This document shows positions 7,199 to 12,329 of a stretch of DNA of 12,329 nucleotides, piece by piece. Under the pieces are notes generated by a model that worked only from the letters and a program-made list of their open reading frames with translations, was not told the DNA's origin and made no database searches. The translations under genes were made by a program, and so were the position numbers. Source of the DNA: Candidatus Zixiibacteriota bacterium (GTDB lineage: Bacteria; Zixibacteria; MSB-5A5; GN15; PGXB01); NCBI GenBank assembly GCA_030591405.1, contig JAUVBC010000028.1, positions 1 to 12,329 of the forward strand, in the 5' to 3' direction. Numbering within the stretch: the stretch's first letter is position 1; each line of letters starts with the position of its first letter.

Positions 7199-7795
7199 AT
7201 GAATAATCGAAGAGAATATTTTGATGCGCTTGCAGAAGAATGGGACAAGATGTTCACTGCCGAAGATCTTGAAATCCTTTCTTTTCTGATTGAATCTTTT
7301 GATATTAAAGCGCATGACAAGATCGTTGATCTGGGGTGTGGCACCGGAGTATTGTTTGACCTTTTAAGACGGCGGGTTGGTCCCGAAGGTTTGGTTGTTG
7401 GTGTTGATCTGTCTGCCGAAATGGTAAAGAAAGCCCGGAAAAATTTCCCATTTAAAAACGTCTGGGCAATTGACGCCGACGCCGAAATGTTGCCTTTGAA
7501 ATCTGAATTGTTTGATGTTGCCGTCTCTTTTGCCGCCTTTGCTCATTTTACCTGTCAGGAATCGGTTATGGTAGAAGCCTCACGAATTCTGAAAAAGGGC
7601 GGTAAATTTCATATTATTCATTTGTTAAGCAGTAAAGAGTTGGATACTTATCATTTAAAAGCCGGTGGTCCGGTGGCCGATGACCATATTTCTTCACTGG
7701 AAAGGATGAAAGAGATATTTAGTCAGGGGAACTTTGTTGACGTCTCAATCATCGATCATCCCGGATTATATCTTGCCATTGGTACCAAAGGCTAA
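7199..7795 (+). CDS. Class I SAM-dependent methyltransferase (UbiE/Methyltransf_11 type)
   Basis: This 198-residue small-molecule-type methyltransferase has a Rossmann-like fold. The N-terminal FDALAEEWD (residues 8-16) is a usual opening for the group and supports the ATG at 7199. Motif I is VDLGCGTG (43-50, SAM binding), and the acidic residue after strand 2 is Asp70 (GVDLSAEM). ADAEMLPL (93-100) and FDVAVSFAAFAHF (105-117) are motifs II and III, and the late strand is GGKFHIIHL. The tail carries GGPVADDHISS (156-166) and ends YLAIGTKG. The substrate is unknown; nothing identifies it as a quinone, arsenite or cobalamin-precursor enzyme. The next gene, an ECF vitamin transporter subunit, starts 7 bases after its stop in the same frame, so the two are surely co-transcribed and may act on the same cofactor. 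It lacks a ribosome site upstream (see promoter entry). Confidence 0.85.
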   Translation: MNNRREYFDALAEEWDKMFTAEDLEILSFLIESFDIKAHDKIVDLGCGTGVLFDLLRRRVGPEGLVVGVDLSAEMVKKARKNFPFKNVWAIDADAEMLPLKSELFDVAVSFAAFAHFTCQESVMVEASRILKKGGKFHIIHLLSSKELDTYHLKAGGPVADDHISSLERMKEIFSQGNFVDVSIIDHPGLYLAIGTKG

Positions 7796-7801
7796 TCAAA
7801 A

Positions 7802-8314
7802 TTGGGTTCAAGGCGTATTGCCCATTCGGCATTATATCTATCGATTGCCATAGTTTTACCGATAATATTTCATCAATTTGGAATTGCGGGCCGAATATTT
7901 TTACCGATGCATATCCCTGTTATAATATGTGGTCTTGTTATTGGGTCGGGGCCAGCAATAATAGTCGGTTTACTTGCGCCAATCTTGTCGCATCTTTTGA
8001 CATCAATGCCGCCAACCTATGCTGTTCCACTAATGGCTATGGAACTTCCTTTTTATGGGCTTGCCGCGGCATTAGCGTATCGCCATTTTAAGTTAAATAT
8101 CTATTTATCTTTGCTGATAGCTATGATAATTGGGCGGCTGGTTTTTGCACTGGGACTCTTTATTCTTGGGCAGTTTATTGCGCTTCCATATGGCCCGGCT
8201 CAGTTTCTCGCGGCCGGTGGCGCTGTCATTTCGGGAATACCAGGTATTATCATCCAATTCATAATTATCCCGCCTCTTGTTTTATCATTGAAACGAATGA
8301 GACATTATTATTAA
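7802..8314 (+). CDS. ECF transporter S component (vitamin/cofactor-binding membrane subunit)
   Basis: This 170-residue, strongly hydrophobic protein has about six membrane segments, as S components of energy-coupling factor transporters do. Family-like features are the first helix after a short basic start (SRRIAHSALYLSIAI), then LPMHIPVIICGLVIG (34-48), then GLLAPILSHLLTSMPP (56-71), a pattern known from PanT/CbrT-like substrate-binding subunits. It would capture a vitamin outside the cell and join a shared ECF module (EcfA, EcfA', EcfT) that is not in this window. The substrate (pantothenate, a corrinoid, another vitamin) is not determined. The start is TTG at 7802, the only plausible start before the first helix, with AAAGG at 7787-7791. 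It is in the same frame as the methyltransferase, separated by TAA and two codons, so coupled translation is likely. No riboswitch was seen upstream of the pair. It ends TAA at 8314. Confidence 0.8.
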   Translation: MGSRRIAHSALYLSIAIVLPIIFHQFGIAGRIFLPMHIPVIICGLVIGSGPAIIVGLLAPILSHLLTSMPPTYAVPLMAMELPFYGLAAALAYRHFKLNIYLSLLIAMIIGRLVFALGLFILGQFIALPYGPAQFLAAGGAVISGIPGIIIQFIIIPPLVLSLKRMRHYY

Positions 8315-8386
8315 AATATAGTTTCCTGATGACATCCTTATTAACCTCTTGTGTGGCGGTTTATTACAGGATAATTTTGACTGAAA

Positions 8387-8431
8387 AAATGAATTCATTT
8401 GATTGCTTTCAAACATAAAATTGTGTATCTT
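8387..8431 (+). promoter_or_regulatory. Candidate gyrA promoter with upstream palindrome
   Basis: A perfect 14-base palindrome AAATGAATTCATTT (8387-8400) lies immediately before TTGCTT at 8403-8408, a partial -35. After 17 bases comes TATCTT at 8426-8431, a partial -10 (4 of 6), putting the start near 8438. The ribosome site AGAGGA at 8468-8473 is 8 bases before the gyrA ATG. A second -35-like TTGACT at 8377-8382 has no fitting -10. The palindrome could be an operator; its position upstream of the -35 would suit an activator or nucleoid protein. Confidence 0.35.
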
Positions 8432-8481
8432 TACAGGGTGAAATAGAACAGATGCACCGTTAGTTTATAGAGGATTTTACT

Positions 8482-10908
8482 ATGGCGATGGAAAGAGAAA
8501 AGATTGTTCCTATATTTTTAGAAGATGAGATGAAAAGCTCTTATCTTGACTATTCTATGTCGGTTATTACCAACCGCGCCCTGCCTGATGTTCGCGATGG
8601 TCTGAAACCATCAAATCGAAGAATAATGGTTGCCATGAATGATTTGAAGCTTAACCCGGGACGGCCGCATCGTAAATGCGCCAAAATAGCGGGTGATACT
8701 TCCGGTAATTATCATCCCCATGGTGAACAGGTGATTTATCCGACTCTGGTCCGTATGGCTCAGGATTTTAATATGCGGTATCCGCTGGTTGATGGTCAGG
8801 GGAACTTTGGTTCGGTTGATGGTGATGGCGCTGCGGCGATGAGATATACTGAAGCGAGGATGACTTCAATTGCAATGGAAATGCTGGCCGATCTTGAAAA
8901 AAATACTGTTGCCAAGATGCGCAACTATGATGAAACAAGGGACGAACCAAGAGTTTTACCGGGTAAGTTTCCCAATCTGATTTGCAATGGCACTTCCGGT
9001 ATCGCGGTTGGGATGGCCTCGAATATCCCGGCTCATAACATTGGTGAAATAGTTGATGGTCTGACCGCGATAATTGATGATCCCGAGATCAATTCCGACG
9101 GATTGCTTGAGATTATTCCAGGTCCCGATTTTCCGACCGGTGGTATTATCAACGGACGGGAAGGGATTCGTTCGGCGTATAAAACAGGCAAAGGACGGCT
9201 GATCGTTCGGTCCAAAGCGATGGTGGAGATACAGAAATCCGGAAAGGATTCAATTGTTGTCTCCGAGATTCCGTTTCAGGTGAATAAGTCGAATTTACTG
9301 GAAAAAATTGCCGAACTGGTTCGTGATAAAAAGATTGAAGGGATCTCTGATCTGCGCGATGAATCTGATCGCGACGGCATGCGAATAGTTATTGAACTCA
9401 AACGTGATGCGCAGGCTGATATTGTCCTTAATCAGTTATATAAACATACCCAGATGCAATCAACTTTTGCTATCAACATGCTGGCTCTGGTTGGCGGGAT
9501 TCCAAAAGTTTTAACGCTGAAACAGATTCTTGATGAATTTCTGAAACATCGCCACGAGGTTGTGGTCAGACGAACCCAATTTGATCTGGAGAAGGCCGAG
9601 GCGCGGGCGCATATTCTTGAGGGATATAAAATTGCGCTGGATAATATCGATGCGATCATCGCTCTGATCAAAAAGTCGAAAGATACTCCCACGGCCAAAG
9701 CAGGATTGATAAAAGAATTCAAGCTCTCGGAAATTCAGGCCTCGGCTATTTTGGAGATGAGACTGGCGCGACTGACCGGTCTGGAACGGGAAAAAATTGA
9801 AGAAGAATATATCGCCACGATAAAGTTGATTGCCGAGCTAAAAGATATCCTGCAATCGAAACCGCGCCGGATGGCAATTATTAAAGAAGAGCTTTTGGAG
9901 CTGAAGAGAAAATATGCCGATGATCGCCGGACGATGATTCAGGATGAAGCCGAGGAGTTCACTGTTGAGGATTTGATCGCCGAAGAAGATATGGTTATCA
10001 CCATATCGCATCTTGGGTATGTCAAACGGTTGACGGTATCGATGTATCGCAGGCAGAATCGAGGGGGACGAGGTTCCAAGGGGATTGAAACCCGCGATCA
10101 GGATTTTGCGGAACATCTGTTTATCGCCTCAACCCACGATTATATTCTTTTCTTCTCTAATAAAGGTCGTTGCTATTGGGTCAAGGTGCATGCCATCCCG
10201 ACAGGTGGACGAATTGCGCGGGGCAAGCCGATTGTAAATATGTGTAATCTTGGCGATGATGAAATTATCACCGCGTTTTGCCGGGTCCGTTCTTTTGATC
10301 CTAATTTGTTTATTGTTATGGCGACCAAAGACGGGCAGATTAAAAAGACATCGCTGGATGCCTTCTCAAATCCGCGGATAACCGGAATTAATGCGATCAA
10401 TCTTCCTGAAAAAGATGAATTGATTGAAGCCTCGATCAGTGACGGCAGCTATGATATCGTGCTGGCGACAAGAATGGGTCAGGCTATTCGGTTCCCTGAG
10501 GAAAAAATCAGAGCGATGGGCCGGACTGCTTATGGTGTGCATGGTATTAAACTGCGGCTCGATGATTATGTTATCGGGATGGTCGTGGTCAAACGGGACG
10601 CCTCACTATTGACAGTGTGCGAAAACGGTTACGGCAAACGTACCAATATTGCCGATAACCGCATAACCAACCGCGGCGGACAGGGTGTTATAAATATCAA
10701 AGCGACTGCGCGTAATGGTGAAGTAGTGGCGGTGAAAGAGGTCGTGGAAGACGATGAGATGATTCTGATAACCCGTAACGGGATCGCCAATCGCCAGCGA
10801 GTAAAAGATATACATGTTATCAGCCGGAACACGCAGGGTGTGAGGTTGATAATGCTTGATAAAGACGACAAAGTCACCGACGTCGCCCGGGTAGTTAAAG
10901 AAGAGTAG
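8482..10908 (+). CDS. gyrA: DNA gyrase subunit A
   Basis: GyrA breaks and rejoins DNA in the A2B2 gyrase that adds negative supercoils. The 808-residue length is normal. The catalytic Tyr is Tyr122 after Arg121 (AAAMRYTEARM), in the same numbering as E. coli. The winged-helix region reads GDTSGNYHPHGEQVIYPTLV (71-90). Tower and coiled-coil parts follow to about 490. The C-terminal domain has six pinwheel blade repeats (near 510, 558, 614, 662, 712, 762). It carries a GyrA-box QNRGGRG at 525-531 (QRRGGKG in E. coli) and a second similar NRGGQG at 730-735. Six blades plus the box favour gyrase over topoisomerase IV ParC. At the quinolone sites it has Gln83 and Pro87 instead of Ser/Thr and Asp/Glu. 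The tail is short, without a long acidic end. The ATG at 8482 has AGAGGA 8 bases upstream; a second ATG two codons later is possible. gyrB is not adjacent. It ends TAG TAG. Confidence 0.95.
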   Translation: MAMEREKIVPIFLEDEMKSSYLDYSMSVITNRALPDVRDGLKPSNRRIMVAMNDLKLNPGRPHRKCAKIAGDTSGNYHPHGEQVIYPTLVRMAQDFNMRYPLVDGQGNFGSVDGDGAAAMRYTEARMTSIAMEMLADLEKNTVAKMRNYDETRDEPRVLPGKFPNLICNGTSGIAVGMASNIPAHNIGEIVDGLTAIIDDPEINSDGLLEIIPGPDFPTGGIINGREGIRSAYKTGKGRLIVRSKAMVEIQKSGKDSIVVSEIPFQVNKSNLLEKIAELVRDKKIEGISDLRDESDRDGMRIVIELKRDAQADIVLNQLYKHTQMQSTFAINMLALVGGIPKVLTLKQILDEFLKHRHEVVVRRTQFDLEKAEARAHILEGYKIALDNIDAIIALIKKSKDTPTAKAGLIKEFKLSEIQASAILEMRLARLTGLEREKIEEEYIATIKLIAELKDILQSKPRRMAIIKEELLELKRKYADDRRTMIQDEAEEFTVEDLIAEEDMVITISHLGYVKRLTVSMYRRQNRGGRGSKGIETRDQDFAEHLFIASTHDYILFFSNKGRCYWVKVHAIPTGGRIARGKPIVNMCNLGDDEIITAFCRVRSFDPNLFIVMATKDGQIKKTSLDAFSNPRITGINAINLPEKDELIEASISDGSYDIVLATRMGQAIRFPEEKIRAMGRTAYGVHGIKLRLDDYVIGMVVVKRDASLLTVCENGYGKRTNIADNRITNRGGQGVINIKATARNGEVVAVKEVVEDDEMILITRNGIANRQRVKDIHVISRNTQGVRLIMLDKDDKVTDVARVVKEE

Positions 10909-10945
10909 TAGCGTTTGTTTGGTTGAATATCGAATATGCATGAAT

Positions 10946-10969
10946 TTGCGATATTAGCGCAATTTTATT
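10946..10969 (+). terminator. Weak candidate terminator after gyrA
   Basis: TTGCG (10946-10950) and CGCAA (10958-10962) form a 5-bp stem around a 7-base loop and are followed by TTTTATT. It is short, so termination would be weak. An overlapping alternative hairpin pairs AATATCG (10926-10932) with CGATATT (10949-10955). The place, about 40 bases after the gyrA stop, fits. Confidence 0.35.
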
Positions 10970-10995
10970 GAGACTAAATTTGCTGTTCATCTATT

Positions 10996-11079
10996 TTATT
11001 TCACATTTTATAGAAAAAGTGAAATAACGACATTTCTTATTGACATATAAGTAAATAAGGAGTATCGTTATTTTATAAT
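10996..11079 (+). promoter_or_regulatory. Promoter/operator region of the Fic gene with nested inverted repeats
   Basis: Two perfect inverted repeats follow each other: TTATTTCAC (10996-11004) with GTGAAATAA (11019-11027), and AATAACGA (11023-11030) with TCGTTATT (11065-11072). A perfect TTGACA at 11040-11045 sits between the second pair's arms, with TATCGT (11063-11068) 17 bases later, overlapping the right arm. A perfect TATAAT at 11074-11079 without a good -35 is the alternative -10. A further GTGAAAT half-site lies near 11083. Arms that frame a promoter suggest a repressor operator, perhaps bound by the Fic protein's own winged-helix end; that is inference. The ribosome site AAGGA lies at 11098-11102. 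Confidence 0.4.
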
Positions 11080-11111
11080 ATTGTGAAATTCGCAAATAAG
11101 GAAATTATTCA

Positions 11112-11816
11112 ATGGATTCTATGAAATTTAAGGATTCGCCAGCAGGAAAATGCGTCAAATCGCTGAGTGGAAATTGGGCTTTTATTCCGAATTCGCTTCC
11201 GCCCAAAATCGAATATGATGCGAAATTGGTAAAACTTCAATCTGAGGCAGATCGTCAGCTCGGTGAATTATCCGGTACCGGGAGATTGCTGGATAATCCC
11301 TATCTGTTAGTTTCGCCCTATATCCGTAGAGAAGCGGTTTCAAGTTCAAGAATTGAGGGAACACAATCGGATCTTAATGACCTTTTTGCTCATGAAGCCT
11401 CAGATAAGAAATCGCCGCAAATTGGAGATGTTCAGGAAGTGGAGAATTACGTTAAGGCTATGGTTCATGGACTTGAATTGATTAAGACTTTACCTATTTC
11501 CTTGAGATTGATTAAGAATTTACATCAAGTACTTATGGAAGGAGTAAGAGGAAGCACATCAGCACCGGGAATGTTGAGAAATATTCAAAATTGGATCGGG
11601 CCGGCTGGGGGATTGGAAGAAGATGCTAAATTTGTTCCACCACCACCACTTGAAATGCGTGATGCAATGTATGAATGGGAAAGGTATTTAAATGATAATT
11701 TTGATGAATCGCCTTTAATAAAATGCGCTCTTATGCACTATCAATTTGAGGCAATACATCCTTTTCTTGATGGTAATGGACGAATAGGTCGGCTTCTAAT
11801 TGTGCTATACCTCTGA
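11112..11816 (+). CDS. Fic family protein (AMPylator-type), N-terminal and catalytic part, ends at in-frame TGA
   Basis: Fic proteins transfer AMP or a similar group from a nucleotide to a target hydroxyl. This 234-residue piece has a Fic_N-type start (SLSGNWAFIPNSLPP, residues 17-31). It has an inhibitory-helix motif S-x-x-x-E-G at 78-83 (SSRIEG), which places the regulating helix before the catalytic core. The full catalytic motif HPFLDGNGRIGR is at 216-227, with His216 as base and Asp220/Asn222 for the metal and nucleotide. ALMHYQFEAIHPF before it is also standard. The frame then stops at TGA 11814-11816, only seven residues after the motif and inside the helix that follows it. The expected next residues (a Cys, then E-R-N-A-L) are found straight after the TGA in the same frame. 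A protein ending here would lack the last core helices and may be unstable. The ATG at 11112 has AAGGA 9 bases upstream. Single gene, likely accessory. Confidence 0.8.
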   Translation: MDSMKFKDSPAGKCVKSLSGNWAFIPNSLPPKIEYDAKLVKLQSEADRQLGELSGTGRLLDNPYLLVSPYIRREAVSSSRIEGTQSDLNDLFAHEASDKKSPQIGDVQEVENYVKAMVHGLELIKTLPISLRLIKNLHQVLMEGVRGSTSAPGMLRNIQNWIGPAGGLEEDAKFVPPPPLEMRDAMYEWERYLNDNFDESPLIKCALMHYQFEAIHPFLDGNGRIGRLLIVLYL

Positions 11817-12269
11817 GAACGAAATGCTTTATCACAACCATTGCTTTACTTATCACCTTTCTTTGAAGAATATAAATCAGATTATTATGATTCACTTTTA
11901 TCGGTGAGCAAAAAGGGCGACTGGCGCGGGTGGATTGAATTCTTTTTAAGAGGTGTCGTTCATCAATCAAAAAAAGCAATTGATGATGCGCGCACAATAC
12001 TTGAATTGAATAGTAAGTATAAGGGCCTCTTAGAGAAAAGTAAGAACAGACCACAATCGGCATTCAGATTAGTTGATGAGATATTTTCCAATCCATTGGT
12101 GTCTATATCAGTTTTGAGTAATAGGTGGGATAAACCATATCATTATGTTAGAAGCGGTGTTATAAGATTAGTTGAGATTGGCATCCTTAAAGAACTTACT
12201 GATCGCAAAAGAAATAAACTTTATATAGCTACGGAATTAATGGATATACTGTTAGATAAGAAAAAATAG
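11817..12269 (+). pseudogene. C-terminal part of the same Fic gene, in frame after the TGA (winged-helix end)
   Basis: After the TGA the same frame stays open for 150 codons to TAG at 12267-12269. It starts ERNALSQPLLYLSPFFEEY, then has YYDSLLSVSKKGDWRGWIEFF, the usual continuation of Fic family proteins after the catalytic helix. A linker helix follows, then a winged helix-turn-helix-like end (SVLSNRWDKPYHYVRSGV, then RLVEIGILKEL). Joined, the two parts make about 385 residues, the normal length. No ribosome site precedes a possible restart (first candidate TTG at 11841), so separate translation is unlikely. The lack of any further stop or frameshift argues for a very recent nonsense change, a recoded codon or a base error. 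On its own this part has no catalytic motif. Confidence 0.7.
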
Positions 12270-12329
12270 ATGAACTGGATATCGTCTTGCGCGGCGACCT
12301 GACAGCACGTTGATTGTTCAATGATTTGC
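12270..12329. other. Unassigned right edge
   Basis: Sixty bases after the Fic stop. The plus-strand frame from 12269 reads a 14-codon peptide (DELDIVLRGDLTAR) to TGA at 12311-12313 and is richer in GC than the Fic gene. It could be the last codons of a decayed gene end, but nothing supports a family. No terminator is visible. Confidence 0.3.

Noticed and set aside
10606..10941. Minus-strand frames of 82 and 111 residues over the gyrA 3' end
   Set aside because: They are antisense shadows of the conserved GyrA C-terminal blades.
11817..11865. SECIS element after the Fic TGA
   Set aside because: Only a 4-bp pairing (AATG with CATT) with a G-free loop is visible, unlike bacterial SECIS hairpins; not supported by eye.
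11841..12269. Independent small gene starting at TTG 11841
   Set aside because: No ribosome site, starts inside a conserved Fic segment, and is in frame with the upstream part, so it is the rest of one gene.

Overview
The window looks like chromosomal housekeeping sequence from an uncultured, moderately AT-leaning bacterium, with one accessory gene at the right end. Enolase, UvrA and a gyrase A subunit fix it as bacterial. The gyrase A belongs to the branch with a GDTSGNYHPHGE-type active-site region, and a lysine-rich protein resembles histone H1. From memory, both fit Gram-negative candidate phyla of the FCB/PVC type (for example Zixibacteria-like), but this placement is a guess and nothing in the window proves it. 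I see no rRNA, tRNA, CRISPR array or intact mobile element.

Left part (1-3308). The 3' tail of a plus-strand gene meets, tail to tail, a minus-strand pair: a sugar-nucleotidyltransferase followed downstream by an NAD-dependent sugar epimerase. Together they look like nucleotide-sugar supply for surface polysaccharide. Enolase diverges from this pair and ends at a strong hairpin terminator that lies between it and the converging histone-like gene.

Middle (3309-7198). A 119-residue protein (minus strand) has a single Myb/SANT-like DNA-binding domain between two lysine-rich tails. It is followed by a non-coding AT-rich stretch with a possible extended -10 promoter and dyad, and then by full-length uvrA (nucleotide excision repair, minus strand).

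Right part (7199-12329). A small SAM-dependent methyltransferase and an ECF-type vitamin transporter S component form a tight in-frame pair on the plus strand, behind a promoter that may give a leaderless mRNA. Full-length gyrA follows. It keeps catalytic Tyr122 but has Gln83 and Pro87 where fluoroquinolone-sensitive gyrases have Ser/Thr and Asp/Glu. Last is a Fic-family AMPylator-type gene with an intact catalytic motif, interrupted by one in-frame TGA at codon 235. Its reading frame continues afterwards to a normal C-terminal winged-helix region. This is either a nonsense-mutated gene, a recoded codon or a sequence error.

The most notable items are the interrupted Fic gene, the Myb-like domain with histone-like tails, and the gyrase A quinolone-site residues. 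I did not find a convincing new multi-gene system.
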